Source: an uncultured Bacteroidales bacterium
Lineage (GTDB): Bacteria > Bacteroidota > Bacteroidia > Bacteroidales > UBA932
Direction: 5' to 3'
Assembly: GCA_934717185.1 (NCBI GenBank)
Contig: CAKUYQ010000012.1
Coordinates: forward strand, 1 to 64,000
Length of the DNA: 64,000 nt
Shown one piece after another: positions 44,329-53,150 of the stretch; positions within the stretch are counted from its first letter, which is position 1; each line of letters starts with the position of its first letter. The notes below the pieces were generated by a model, which was not told where the DNA came from, searched no databases, and saw only the letters and a list, made by a program, of their open reading frames with translations. The translations under genes were made by a program, and so were the position numbers.

Positions 44329-45162
44329 ATGATTTACAACAAGTTAAAAATCGGGGAGTTTTCGCGTCTTTGCCACGTCACGGTGCGTACGCTCAGGCAT
44401 TATGAGGAAATCGGCCTGCTTGAGCCGGAAATCATCGACATGGAGACCGGCTATCGGTATTATGCGGTACATCAGATGCAGAAGATGAACGCTGTCCGCA
44501 GTCTCAAGGAAATGGGATTTTCGCTGAAGGAAATCATGGAACTATGGGACGAGGAGACACACATTCCTTCGGTGTCGTCGCTTGAGAAGAAGATTTCTGA
44601 CACAGAGGCGGAACTGGAGCGGCTGAAAGTCCGGAAGACGCAGCTGAAGGTGATGATGGCTTCCCTAAAAAAGAAAGAAAAAATGGAAAAGATTTACATC
44701 GAATCGCTGCCGGCAATCACGGTGGTATCCTACAGGGGCATCATCCCGTCATACGAGGCTCTCGGAAAGCTCTGCTATGAGGTCATAGGACCGGAAATGG
44801 CACGCCTCGGCTGCGAGTGCCCGGAACCCGGCTACTGCTTCACGATTGAGCACGGAGGCTACAGGCCGACTGACATCGACATCGAGTACTGCGAGATGGT
44901 CAAGGAGGCCGGGAAGGACTCGTCCGTCATCAGGTTCAAGTCGCTTCCTGAAGTGCCGACGGCCGTCTGCATGAAGGTCTATGGCCCATACGACAGGCTA
45001 TACCGGAATTATCAGGAGCTTTTCGCCTGGATTGAGAAGGAAGGCTACGGAATCGTCGGCGCCCCACGGGCAAATTATGTCGATGGGGTGTGGAATCAGG
45101 ACGACCCCGAAAAATGGCTCACCATCATCCAGGTTCCTGTTGAAAAGCTTGGCAATCAATAA
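44329..45162 (+). CDS. MerR family transcriptional regulator with GyrI-like effector domain
   Basis: Residues 1-75 are a MerR winged helix-turn-helix (KIGEFSRLCHVTVRTLRHYEEIGLL; GYRYYAVHQMQ), residues 80-120 a coiled coil, and about 125-277 a GyrI-like/AraC effector-binding domain, the layout of BmrR-type multidrug-sensing regulators. An ATG at 44314 is also in frame, but 44329 gives the typical N-terminus. The gene is visibly richer in G+C than its neighbours, with codons ending in C or G, as is the acetyltransferase converging on it. This points to recent transfer. No efflux gene is adjacent, so its target is unknown. Confidence 0.88.
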   Translation: MIYNKLKIGEFSRLCHVTVRTLRHYEEIGLLEPEIIDMETGYRYYAVHQMQKMNAVRSLKEMGFSLKEIMELWDEETHIPSVSSLEKKISDTEAELERLKVRKTQLKVMMASLKKKEKMEKIYIESLPAITVVSYRGIIPSYEALGKLCYEVIGPEMARLGCECPEPGYCFTIEHGGYRPTDIDIEYCEMVKEAGKDSSVIRFKSLPEVPTAVCMKVYGPYDRLYRNYQELFAWIEKEGYGIVGAPRANYVDGVWNQDDPEKWLTIIQVPVEKLGNQ

Positions 45163-45193
45163 TTTTCGACAATAAGTCCGAAAACTGAAACCA

Positions 45194-45724
45194 TCAGTGT
45201 TCAAGCGTCCTGATTACCCTGGCAGGGTTGCCGACGGCGACGGTGCATGGCGGGATATCCTTTGTCACGACGGCTCCGGCTCCTACGACGCTCCCCTTGC
45301 CGACGGTGACTCCGGGAAGCAGTATCGCACCTCCTCCAATCCATACCTCATCCTCGATGCGGATTGGTTTGGAGAAGGTATTGCACCAGAAGGCGGGATT
45401 CGGATTGTCGCTGCAGTTGCGGATAGCCTGGTCCGTGGAGTGAGTGGCGGTGTATATTTTCACGTCAGACGCTATCAGGACACGGTTTCCGATGTCGATG
45501 CGGTTGTTATCGACGAAAGTGCAGTTCATGTTGATAATCACATTGTTGCCGACGTGTATATTCCTTCCGTATTCGCAATGGAAGTCAATGTCGACATGAA
45601 TGTTCTCCCCCATGCTGCCGAAGAGTTTCCGAAGTATCAGTTGCCTGGACGCGGCATCATCATAGTCGCAGGCGTTAAGCAGCCGTATCAGCCGCTTTGC
45701 ACGCAGGGCAAGATCCAGTGACAC
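45194..45724 (-). CDS. Maltose/galactoside O-acetyltransferase-like hexapeptide transferase, probably 5'-truncated
   Basis: The left-handed beta-helix acetyltransferase shows hexapeptide repeats (NIHVGNNVIINMNCTFVDNN; RIEDEVWIGGGAILLPGVTV) and the C-terminal GNPARVIR. Maa/LacA proteins usually start about 20 residues earlier with a Mac domain; here the GTG at 45724 enters directly at LALRAKRLIRLLNACD. Upstream of it the frame continues through AT-rich sequence without an ATG to a stop near 45796, and the base composition changes abruptly at about 45722. It may be the 5'-truncated edge of a transferred segment. The catalytic histidine region (ATHSTD) is present. Confidence 0.8.
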   Translation of the reverse strand: MSLDLALRAKRLIRLLNACDYDDAASRQLILRKLFGSMGENIHVDIDFHCEYGRNIHVGNNVIINMNCTFVDNNRIDIGNRVLIASDVKIYTATHSTDQAIRNCSDNPNPAFWCNTFSKPIRIEDEVWIGGGAILLPGVTVGKGSVVGAGAVVTKDIPPCTVAVGNPARVIRTLEH

Positions 45725-45800
45725 TTTGTTGGGAATAAAAATATCATAAATAATTGTATTAAAATATTTTGTATTGTCAAATATTGTTTGTGTTTATAAC

Positions 45801-45808
45801 TATATTTG
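45801..45808 (+). promoter_or_regulatory. -7 box TATATTTG before the transposase remnant
   Basis: It matches TAnnTTTG and lies 10 bases before the ATG at 45819, leaving almost no leader. Confidence 0.4.
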
Positions 45809-45818
45809 GTTATATAGC

Positions 45819-46349
45819 ATGAAACTTACAGTAAGCAGGTCAAAAAACGCAACATTATATTATGTTCAGAAATCCTATCGGACAGATTCCGGTAAGAGTT
45901 CAACACGTACGGTTGAAAGATTAGGTACCCTTGAAGAGGTAAAAGTCCGTTTTGGAGAGGAGAATACAATTGAGGCGATGAAGGAGTATATCAAGGCATT
46001 GACAAAGGCGGACAAAGAACAGAATAGGAATGTTGTTATAAAGTTATCGCAGAACAAGTTAATCAAGAAAGGGGAACAGAGGAGCTACAACGTTGGTTAT
46101 CTGTTTCTACAGAAGGTGTATTATGAGTTGGGGATATACAAGTATTTAGCTAAGAAGATAAATGTGGGGATGTCTCATTTTACTCCCGACGAAATACTCT
46201 CTACGCTACAGCAGATGAATATGATGAGCGTTGCAGGTGAAGGATACGTTCCTGCTTATACGAGGACTGACGTTACTAATAATCTCCACGGTTCTGCAGG
46301 CTTTAGGACTGATACTCAAATCGTTATTAAGCAAGAAATAAAAAAATAA
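45819..46349 (+). pseudogene. IS1634-family transposase, internally deleted
   Basis: The N-terminal 125 residues (MKLTVSRSKNATLYYVQKSY; RTVERLGTLEEV) match the start of IS1634/IS4-type transposases. The last 40 residues (GEGYVPAYTRTDVTNNLHGS; GFRTDTQIV) match their extreme C-terminus. Full-length proteins have about 550 residues; here only 176 remain, joined near FTPDEILSTLQQMNMM, and the whole catalytic DDE core is gone. The reading frame is intact across the junction, so the deletion was in frame or later repaired. No convincing terminal inverted repeats were seen. It adjoins the truncated acetyltransferase. Confidence 0.75.
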
Positions 46350-46425
46350 TAGGTTATACAAAAACTCAAAAAAATAGGATTGATGGACTCGTATTAGTAC
46401 AAAATTTAAAAAATTGCCAAGGCCT

Positions 46426-46463
46426 AAAATCACCTCTACAGCTATCTGTAGGGGTGATTTTTG
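46426..46463 (+). terminator. Strong terminator between the IS remnant and mutS2
   Basis: AAAATCACCTCTACAG and CTGTAGGGGTGATTTT form a 16-bp stem with one G-U pair and a CTAT loop, followed by TTGTCTTTTC. It may serve both convergent genes. Confidence 0.85.
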
Positions 46464-46499
46464 TCTTTTCTTTACCTCCTGAAGTGTCAAAGATGAGAT

Positions 46500-49181
46500 C
46501 TATTCAAGGGTTACAACAGTGATTCCGCTGCCGCCGTATCTTATATCCTCATCCTTGCAGGATACTACTCCTGGCATGGTAAGCAGAAACTTGCGTACCT
46601 CCTCCTTTAGTATGCCGTTCCCTTTGCCGTGAAGTATCTTTACCTCAGAAGAGCCTACCATAAGGGCATCGTCTATGAATCTTGTGGCGGAGTCTATGGC
46701 TTCGTCTAAACGCTGTCCGCGAATATCTATCTGAGGTTTGAAGTTGAGTTTGCGCTCGTTTATGGAGTCGCTTATAATGCTGCTACTCTTAAAGGTAACC
46801 TTGCCGGCAGATTTTAGCTTGCCTGTAAATTCGTTGTTGGAGATAGGCTCTACTCCGCTTATGCTTACCTTGCTTATGATGCTGCCTACCGCCACATTTA
46901 CCCAGTTTTTCCCAATGGTAAGTATCTCCCCGACCATCCCGTTGTCTTTAATACGTACCTTGTCTCCAATATCCAATCCTGCTTTTTTCTCCTCCATTGC
47001 TGCAGCTGCAGAGGATTGTTCGACGCCTGATGCAGAGTTTATTGTGGCATTGGCTGCGGTGTTTGTTGCAGCGGAACTGTTGCCCATGCTGCCTGCAGAT
47101 TCCACCCTGCTCTTTTCGCCTCTTGCCTTGCGCTCCTCCTTGCGTTTTTTGCGCTCGATGAGCTTGTTCATCTGTGCCTCAATCTTTTTGTCTGTCTCCG
47201 AGGCGTTGATCTCATTCAAAGATTCCTTAAACTCGCCAAGGCTCTTTCTGGCAATGATTGTCTGCTCCCTTTGGGCTTGAGCCTCCTTTATCTCCTTAAT
47301 TGTCTGCTCTATGCGTTTGTTTGCCTCCGCTATAAGATCCTGTGCCTCTCTTTTTGCCTCCTCTATAATGGATTTCTTGTTCTTCTGTATCTCTACAAGC
47401 TCCTTCTGGTATCTCTCTGTTACCCCCTCCAATGTCTTATCTGTGATCTTTATCCTTTGCAGCTTCTCATCAAGGGCACGTTTGTTCTTTGATATTTTTC
47501 TAAGCTGCCGTTCAAGGTCTACAAAGCCGTTGCCCGCAACCTCCTGAGCCTCCTTGATGATTTTGTCGGGAAGCCCAATCTTTCTTGCAAGTTCAAAGGC
47601 AAAAGAGTTGCCGGGGAGCCCTATCTCCAAGTTGAACAGGGGCATTATCTTGCCAACATCAAACAGCATTGCTCCGTTTATTGCCCCGTTTTTGCTGCTG
47701 CTTTTCTCTTTACCGCTCACTGAGTCATTGTCTCCATCTTTCACCAAATTTCTTGCTCCACCAATGTTCTGAGCGTAATATTTTAGGTTAGTGTAGTGGG
47801 TTGTTATAACACCGTAAACCCCTTTGCTGTCTATCTCCCGCAGAATGGCCTCTGCGATTGCCCCGCCGGCTGTTGGTTCTGTGCCGGAGCCAAACTCATC
47901 TATGAGTACAAGAGAGTCTTTGTCTGCCCGCTGGAGCATCTCCTTCATATTGGTGAGGTGAGAGCTGTATGTACTAAGGTCATTTTCAAGCGATTGTTCA
48001 TCGCCAATGTCAATGAATATCTCTTTGAATATCCGTAGTTCGCTGGTCTCTGCTGCTGGAATGAGAAGCCCCCATTGGAACATATACTGCAACAGACCTG
48101 TTGTTTTAAGACAGACAGATTTTCCCCCCGCATTCGGGCCGGAAATAATAAGAATATGTTTGGTTGGAGTTAGCGTGAGATTGAGCGGCACTATAGGTTT
48201 GCCCTCCTTTTTTAGGGCAGCCTCTAACAGCGGGTGTCTGGCTCTTATGAGTTTTAGCTCATTCTCTTGAGATATGATTGGCATTCCGGCCTCCATATCC
48301 AAAGCCACCTTTGCCTTTGCCAATAGAAAATCTATCTCCCCTACAAACCTCGAACCCATAAGAAGCTCAGGTATAAACGGACGCACAAAATCGGAGAATT
48401 CTGCAAGGATACGTGCAATCTCCCTCTGCTGCGCAAAATAGAGCTCCCTTACCTCGTTGTTCAGCTCCACTACCTCGGCAGGTTCTATATAAACGGTCTT
48501 GCCTGTTGCACTTTCGTCATATACATACCCGGGCAACCGTCTCTTGGCTCCTGCGTCAACCGGAATGAGTATTTTGCCCTCTCTTACAGATACTTTTGCT
48601 TCGAGGTCTACAATCCCCTCGTCCTTAGCCCGTTTGAGTACTGCCTGTACTCTTCTCGACACAGAGTTCTCTTTCTCTCTAAGGTTACGCCTAATCTCCT
48701 GTAACTGAGGTGATGCCGTATCCTTTACCTCGCCATGCCTGTCTACAATCTCGTCTATCCTGTAGAGAATCTCGGGCGGGTAAATGACAGGGGCGGCCAA
48801 TTTGAACAGATTGGGATATTTTTGAGACTTGCCGCTATTGAGTTTGTCCTCTCTAAAGAACAGCGTAAGATCCTTTAAAGTTGCCAAAAACTGTTTCAGG
48901 CTTATCATATCGTTGAGCGATATTACTGCACTTGGTGTCTCCAATGGTTTTAGGAAATGGATTGTGTCTACATATCCGTTTCTTGGAAAGGACTGCTCAA
49001 AGATGGATATTATCCTCATCTCGTCTGTGAGACGCAACCTTTTGTCTATTGTCTCCCTTTTGCATGATATCTCCTCCTCAGCGGCTCTCTGTTTTGCATA
49101 ATCGGTGCTACACCTGCCGGCTATCTGTTCGCGAATCTTTTTAAATCCTAACTTCTGTTCTATTTTCTTTGCGTTTATCAT
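46500..49181 (-). CDS. mutS2: Endonuclease MutS2
   Basis: The 893-residue protein has the MutS2 layout: clamp/lever region, an ATPase domain (Walker A GPNAGGKSV near 343, Walker B LVLIDEFGSGTEP near 420, THYTNLKYYAQ near 460), a long coiled coil at about 545-700 and a C-terminal Smr nuclease domain (DIRGQRLDEAID; ILHGKGNGILKE). It suppresses homologous recombination and acts on branched DNA or stalled ribosomes, depending on the species. A serine/alanine-rich stretch with NSSAATNTAANATINSASG near 705-725 is a low-complexity insertion before the KOW-like part. Confidence 0.93.
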   Translation of the reverse strand: MINAKKIEQKLGFKKIREQIAGRCSTDYAKQRAAEEEISCKRETIDKRLRLTDEMRIISIFEQSFPRNGYVDTIHFLKPLETPSAVISLNDMISLKQFLATLKDLTLFFREDKLNSGKSQKYPNLFKLAAPVIYPPEILYRIDEIVDRHGEVKDTASPQLQEIRRNLREKENSVSRRVQAVLKRAKDEGIVDLEAKVSVREGKILIPVDAGAKRRLPGYVYDESATGKTVYIEPAEVVELNNEVRELYFAQQREIARILAEFSDFVRPFIPELLMGSRFVGEIDFLLAKAKVALDMEAGMPIISQENELKLIRARHPLLEAALKKEGKPIVPLNLTLTPTKHILIISGPNAGGKSVCLKTTGLLQYMFQWGLLIPAAETSELRIFKEIFIDIGDEQSLENDLSTYSSHLTNMKEMLQRADKDSLVLIDEFGSGTEPTAGGAIAEAILREIDSKGVYGVITTHYTNLKYYAQNIGGARNLVKDGDNDSVSGKEKSSSKNGAINGAMLFDVGKIMPLFNLEIGLPGNSFAFELARKIGLPDKIIKEAQEVAGNGFVDLERQLRKISKNKRALDEKLQRIKITDKTLEGVTERYQKELVEIQKNKKSIIEEAKREAQDLIAEANKRIEQTIKEIKEAQAQREQTIIARKSLGEFKESLNEINASETDKKIEAQMNKLIERKKRKEERKARGEKSRVESAGSMGNSSAATNTAANATINSASGVEQSSAAAAMEEKKAGLDIGDKVRIKDNGMVGEILTIGKNWVNVAVGSIISKVSISGVEPISNNEFTGKLKSAGKVTFKSSSIISDSINERKLNFKPQIDIRGQRLDEAIDSATRFIDDALMVGSSEVKILHGKGNGILKEEVRKFLLTMPGVVSCKDEDIRYGGSGITVVTLE
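47563..47574 (+). repeat. 12-mer motif, inside mutS2
   Basis: TTGTCGGGAAGC on the plus strand is antisense to the gene; the coding strand reads L-P-D-K. Confidence 0.85.
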
Positions 49182-49216
49182 CTGTAAATCTCTCCTATAT
49201 ATGACGCATTTTTCTG

Positions 49217-49224
49217 CAAAGATA
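49217..49224 (-). promoter_or_regulatory. -7 box TATCTTTG (minus strand) for mutS2
   Basis: CAAAGATA on the plus strand gives an exact TAnnTTTG box 36 bases upstream of the mutS2 start. Confidence 0.7.
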
Positions 49225-49239
49225 CGAGTTTATAGTTTA

Positions 49240-49469
49240 TGGCGTTGGCTTCGGCCTTGGCCTTGATTGAGTTTATAGTTGAAAGTTTATAGTGTATAGA
49301 TAAAAGCGTTGGCTTTGGCTTTGGCGTTGGCCATAGTTTAGTTGAAAGTTTATAGTTTATAGTGTATAGTGTGGGAAAGAGAGTATAGAGAGTAAGGAAA
49401 GCTAACGCTAACGCCAATGCTAAAGCCATAATTGAAATTTTAGCCAAAGCCAAAGCTAACGCCAACGCC
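49240..49469. repeat. GCNAAN palindromic repeat (locus 4), nested double palindrome
   Basis: Two left arms (49240-49268 and 49305-49333) and two right arms (49400-49429 and 49442-49469) are arranged head to head around a TTTATAGT-rich and purine-rich centre. The outer right arm GCCAAAGCCAAAGCTAACGC pairs with the inner left arm with few mismatches. It is the largest member of the family and, with 49470-49600, fills the mutS2-PiT divergent spacer. No other gene-like sequence is seen there. Confidence 0.8.
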
Positions 49470-49600
49470 TTTTAACAATTGTTAAGAAATGGTGATATTA
49501 TAATAACGTTCCGTAATAAAAGATTAACACTTTTGTAAACAAAATGTATCAAAAACTCTGTTTTTTTGCATTTGAAAAATTAGGCGAAAAACAGATTTAT

Positions 49601-51856
49601 ATGGATTTTTTTCTTTTGGGAATAGTTGTATTCCTGTTCGTATTGGCAATTTTTGATTTGGTGGTTGGGGTAAGCAACGATGCCGTAAATTTCCTCAACT
49701 CTGCAATCGGGGCAAAAGCCGCCTCTTTTAAAACAATCATAGCAGTGGCAGCCGTGGGCGTCTTTATGGGAGCTACCATGAGTAACGGAATGATGGATAT
49801 AGCCCGTCACGGAATATTCAGGCCGGAACAGTTCTACCTTAATGAACTGATGTGTATCTTTTTGGCCGTTATGATTACAGATATTATTCTGCTTGATATT
49901 TTCAACTCACTTGGAATGCCTACCTCAACAACAGTCTCCATGGTATTTGAACTGTTGGGAGCAACATTTGCCTTGGCAATCTTTAAGATGAATGCAAGCG
50001 GAGGAGAACTTACCTTCTTTGACCTTCTGAACACAGAAAAAGCGCTCTCTGTTATATTGGGTATCTTTATGTCCGTGGCAATAGCGTTCTTCTTTGGATC
50101 TTTGGTACAATATATAGCAAGGCTTATCTTTACTTTCAACTACAAAAGCAAACTTAAATGGAAGATTGGAATCTTTGGAGGAATAGCAACAACGGCTATC
50201 ATTTATTTCCTGCTTATTAAAGGTGTTAAAGACCTTTCATTCATGACTCCCGAATACAAACAGTGGATACACAACAACACTCTAATGATAGTTTGCGGAT
50301 GTCTTGTATTCTTTACGGTCTTTATGCAGATACTTCATTGGTGCAAGGTTAATGTCTTTAAGGTGGTTGTACTGCTTGGAACATTCTCGCTTGCAATGGC
50401 TTTTGCCGGCAATGACCTTGTAAACTTTATTGGAGTTCCGTTGGCAGGACTCTCCTCTTACCAGGATTATGTAGCAACCGGCGCAACAGATCCAAACTCC
50501 ATGTTAATGGATTCGCTTAACGGCCCGGCAAAAACACCTGTAGTATTTCTTATAGGCGCAGGAGTGATTATGGTGGTATCATTGGCAACATCCAAAAAAG
50601 CATATAATGTTGTAAAGACATCGGTAGACCTTTCAAGGCAGGATGGTGGCGATGAGATGTTCGGTTCTTCCAAGGTTGCAAGAAGCATAGTCCGTTCATT
50701 TGTTTCTGTATCAACGTGGATAGTATCCGTTACACCTGTATCCGTACAGCGATGGGTTAACGAGCGCTTTAAAAGGGATGAGGCAATATTGGAAGATGGA
50801 GCCGCATTCGACTTGGTAAGGGCATCTGTGAATCTTGTGCTTGCAGGTCTGCTCATAGCATTGGGAACATCTCTAAAGCTTCCGCTTTCAACCACTTACG
50901 TAACATTTATGGTGGCTATGGGCTCCTCTCTTGCAGACAGGGCATGGGGAAGAGAGAGTGCCGTATTCCGTATAACAGGTGTGCTGTCTGTTATAGGTGG
51001 CTGGTTCATTACAGCAGGAGTTGCATTTGCAGCCGCAGCAATAATAGTCCTTATAATCTACTTTGGCGGAACGGTGGCAATGGTTGCGGTCATTATTTTG
51101 GCTGTCATAGTCCTTATCAAGACAAATATCCGTTTTAGAAAGAAAGCACAAGAGGAGAAGAAAGACGAGCTCTTTAACGCAATGATTGCCAGCAACGACA
51201 AAAAAGAGATCTGGACAATGCTTCGTAAGCATATTTCCGGAGAGATGAAAGAGTTTCTTGCCTACACCGTTGAGACATATACGCAGATTACAGACGGATT
51301 CATAAATGAAGACCTTAAACCACTTCGCAAGGCGGAACGTTCACTTATCAATGAAAAGACCACCCTAAAGAGCATAAGGAGAAAGGAGACACTCTGCTTT
51401 AGAAAGATAGACAAAGCATTGGCCATTGAGAAGAGTACTTGGTTTAATCTTGGAATAAACAGTTGTGTATCTGTAATGTACAGCTTAAGGCGTATATGTG
51501 AGTATTGCAAAGAACATGTAGATAATAACTTTACTCCGCTTCCCGACAAATATTCTGTTGAGTTCCTGCCTTTGCGAGAAAAGATGATGAACCTGTTTGT
51601 TAGGAGCATAGATGTGTTGGAGAGCGGCAATTACGAGGAAACCGTAGAGATAAGGAATGAGTGTGAGGAGGTTATGGCACTACTTTCAAAAACATATAAA
51701 GAGCTGTTCTACAGCCTGCAGGAGGATGAAAGTACGTCTAATCTAACAGTTACATACGTGTATCTTAACCTGTTGCAGGAGTCTCAGGAGATTGTGCATC
51801 TGTTGAGACAGTTCTTGAGGGCTGAACGTAAGCTACAACAATCCATAGATCGTTAG
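49601..51856 (+). CDS. PiT family inorganic phosphate transporter with C-terminal DUF47/PhoU-like domain
   Basis: The open frame begins at 49544, but MDFFLLGIVVF at 49601 is the typical membrane start; 751 residues remain. PiT signatures occur twice, GVSNDAVNFLNSAIGAKAA near 23-41 and FAGNDLVNFIGVPLAGL near 268-284, reflecting the inverted duplication of this fold. About twelve membrane segments extend to residue 530. The last 200 residues are a helical cytoplasmic DUF47/PhoU-like domain, a fusion frequent in Bacteroidota. It imports phosphate with H+ or Na+. Confidence 0.9.
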   Translation: MDFFLLGIVVFLFVLAIFDLVVGVSNDAVNFLNSAIGAKAASFKTIIAVAAVGVFMGATMSNGMMDIARHGIFRPEQFYLNELMCIFLAVMITDIILLDIFNSLGMPTSTTVSMVFELLGATFALAIFKMNASGGELTFFDLLNTEKALSVILGIFMSVAIAFFFGSLVQYIARLIFTFNYKSKLKWKIGIFGGIATTAIIYFLLIKGVKDLSFMTPEYKQWIHNNTLMIVCGCLVFFTVFMQILHWCKVNVFKVVVLLGTFSLAMAFAGNDLVNFIGVPLAGLSSYQDYVATGATDPNSMLMDSLNGPAKTPVVFLIGAGVIMVVSLATSKKAYNVVKTSVDLSRQDGGDEMFGSSKVARSIVRSFVSVSTWIVSVTPVSVQRWVNERFKRDEAILEDGAAFDLVRASVNLVLAGLLIALGTSLKLPLSTTYVTFMVAMGSSLADRAWGRESAVFRITGVLSVIGGWFITAGVAFAAAAIIVLIIYFGGTVAMVAVIILAVIVLIKTNIRFRKKAQEEKKDELFNAMIASNDKKEIWTMLRKHISGEMKEFLAYTVETYTQITDGFINEDLKPLRKAERSLINEKTTLKSIRRKETLCFRKIDKALAIEKSTWFNLGINSCVSVMYSLRRICEYCKEHVDNNFTPLPDKYSVEFLPLREKMMNLFVRSIDVLESGNYEETVEIRNECEEVMALLSKTYKELFYSLQEDESTSNLTVTYVYLNLLQESQEIVHLLRQFLRAERKLQQSIDR
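51538..51549 (-). repeat. 12-mer motif (reverse orientation), inside the phosphate transporter gene
   Basis: GCTTCCCGACAA is read as L-P-D-K in the C-terminal helical domain. Confidence 0.85.
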
Positions 51857-51900
51857 CTCAGAGGACTTCGTTTATGCGTGGCTTTTCCTCGTCATAATCT

Positions 51901-51968
51901 GCTTTGGCTTTGGCTATTTTTAAGAGTAAAGATAGTAGAGAGGGTAGAGAGAGGAAAGAAAGTTTATA
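51901..51968. repeat. GCNAAN repeat (locus 5), left arm and purine spacer only
   Basis: GCTTTGGCTTTGGCTATTTT is followed by the purine tract with GTAGAGAGGGTAGAGAGAGG; no right arm remains. Just before it, 51872-51895 contains an inverted fragment like the GAGGAAAAG part of the 78-bp unit. Confidence 0.65.
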
Positions 51969-52222
51969 GTACAGATTTGCACTATCTAAAATGATATAAG
52001 AATAACATATTATAAAAAAAACAGTAGTGAACGACTTGTCAATCAACGGAACAGCGGTTGCCGAAAGCAGCTTATAGGAAACGGCGTCTGTTGAAGGACT
52101 GTTAGGATGCAAAGCATACTAAAAAGGACAACTTAGCCGTTTCAAGCTGATTGAAGGCATAAGCAGTTGATTGGCACGGAGAGAAATGCTGTTTTTTATT
52201 AATATGTTGTATGTTATATGGT
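51969..52222. other. Gene-free stretch between the phosphate transporter and plsY
   Basis: No convincing gene lies here. Bases 52025-52185 are less AT-rich than typical spacers in this window and contain short self-similar pieces (GATGCAAAGCATAC; AAGCTGATTGAAGGCATAAG), so they may be the relic of a mobile element or an RNA. I could not assign it. Confidence 0.4.
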
Positions 52223-52251
52223 AGGGCTTGTCATTATTTTTGGTAAGCCCT
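52223..52251 (+). terminator. Hairpin upstream of plsY
   Basis: AGGGCTT and AAGCCCT form a 7-bp stem around a T-rich loop, ending 6 bases before the plsY start. It could be a terminator for upstream transcription or a leader structure. Confidence 0.45.
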
Positions 52252-52257
52252 ATTATT

Positions 52258-52995
52258 ATGCTTACATTTGTTAAATATTTGTTAAGCGAATGTAAGCACA
52301 AGGTTTTGCAGGATACGGTATTTCTATATATTTTTTTGATAATAGTCTCCTACCTTATAGGTTCGGTCTCCAGTTCAATAATATTGGGGAGGTACTTTTA
52401 TGGTATTGATGTAAGGCAGTTTGGAAGCCATAACCCCGGAGCTAACAATACGCAGCGGGTTTTGGGATGGAAGATGGGGCTTACAGTCTTTATTTTTGAT
52501 CTGCTAAAAGGTGTAGTAGCTGTACAGCTTGCCCGCCTGTTGCCGTTTGATCACGAGACCAATCCATATGTAGCTTCTCAAATTGTGCTTGGGTTGTCTG
52601 CAATATTAGGGCATATTTTCCCGCTGTTCCATAATTTTAAAGGGGGAAAAGGGGTTTCAACTTTGGTTGGGGTTCTGTTGGCTATCCACCCGTTTGCGGT
52701 ACTGCTCTGCCTTATAATTTTCCTCATTGTTTTTGTATTTACAAGGTATATCTCTGTAAGCGTTATAGCGGCTGTTACCTGTTTTCCGTTTATGGTCAAT
52801 TTTATTTTTGCACTGTGGCTTCAGCCCGAAGAGACGCTTACCCTAAAGATATTCAGCATAGTTGTAGGAGTTATCATTTGGCTTACACACCTGAGCAATC
52901 TTAAAAGACTCTATTACGGCAAAGAGGAGAAGTTCTCAATAAAACCCGCCGTTGGCCCATATGCTTTCTACGCCTCCAAAAAAAAATCAGAATAA
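52258..52995 (+). CDS. plsY: Acyl-phosphate:glycerol-3-phosphate acyltransferase
   Basis: PlsY is a membrane enzyme that acylates glycerol 3-phosphate at the start of phospholipid synthesis. The ATG at 52258 is chosen over the TTG at 52228, which lies inside a hairpin; the product has 245 residues. All three motifs are present: GSVSSSIILGRYFYGIDVRQFGS with SHNPGANN following, GHIFPLFHNFKGGKGVST and, later, LTHLSNLKRLYYGKE. Several membrane helices fit the family. It converges on cdaA. Confidence 0.92.
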   Translation: MLTFVKYLLSECKHKVLQDTVFLYIFLIIVSYLIGSVSSSIILGRYFYGIDVRQFGSHNPGANNTQRVLGWKMGLTVFIFDLLKGVVAVQLARLLPFDHETNPYVASQIVLGLSAILGHIFPLFHNFKGGKGVSTLVGVLLAIHPFAVLLCLIIFLIVFVFTRYISVSVIAAVTCFPFMVNFIFALWLQPEETLTLKIFSIVVGVIIWLTHLSNLKRLYYGKEEKFSIKPAVGPYAFYASKKKSE

Positions 52996-53061
52996 TAACA
53001 TACATAATGTTTATAGATGTGTAGAAATTGAAATAAAAATGGCAAATGCAAGGCTTGCAAA

Positions 53062-53140
53062 ATCATTCAATACCGGAGCATACTGTAGTATGTGAGGATT
53101 TGAATGATGAGCGTAACGCAGCAGTTGCCTTTTTAGGCAA
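53062..53140. ncRNA. Structured intergenic element between plsY and cdaA, possible RNA
   Basis: Nested pairing is visible: ATCATTCAA (53062-53070) with TTGAATGAT (53100-53108), an inner CATAC/GTATG hairpin with loop TGTA (53079-53092), then a separate TTGCCT/AGGCAA hairpin (53125-53140) followed by TTTCT. The core GAGCATACTGTAGTATGTGA looks conserved to me from other Bacteroidota, but I cannot verify that. It could be only a 3' UTR with a terminator. Confidence 0.4.
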
Positions 53141-53150
53141 TTTCTAAATT

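Noticed and set aside
45197..45721. A 174-codon plus-strand frame opposite the acetyltransferase
   Set aside because: It is the antisense shadow of a GC-rich gene; the minus strand has clear hexapeptide repeats.
49178..49465. Minus-strand open frame rich in alternating Ala-Leu
   Set aside because: It is a translation of the GCNAAN repeat arms; hexamer repeats produce two-residue repeats in every frame.
49544..49600. N-terminal extension of the phosphate transporter
   Set aside because: The extra 19 residues are hydrophilic, unlike PiT starts, and the ATG at 49601 begins directly with the first membrane helix.
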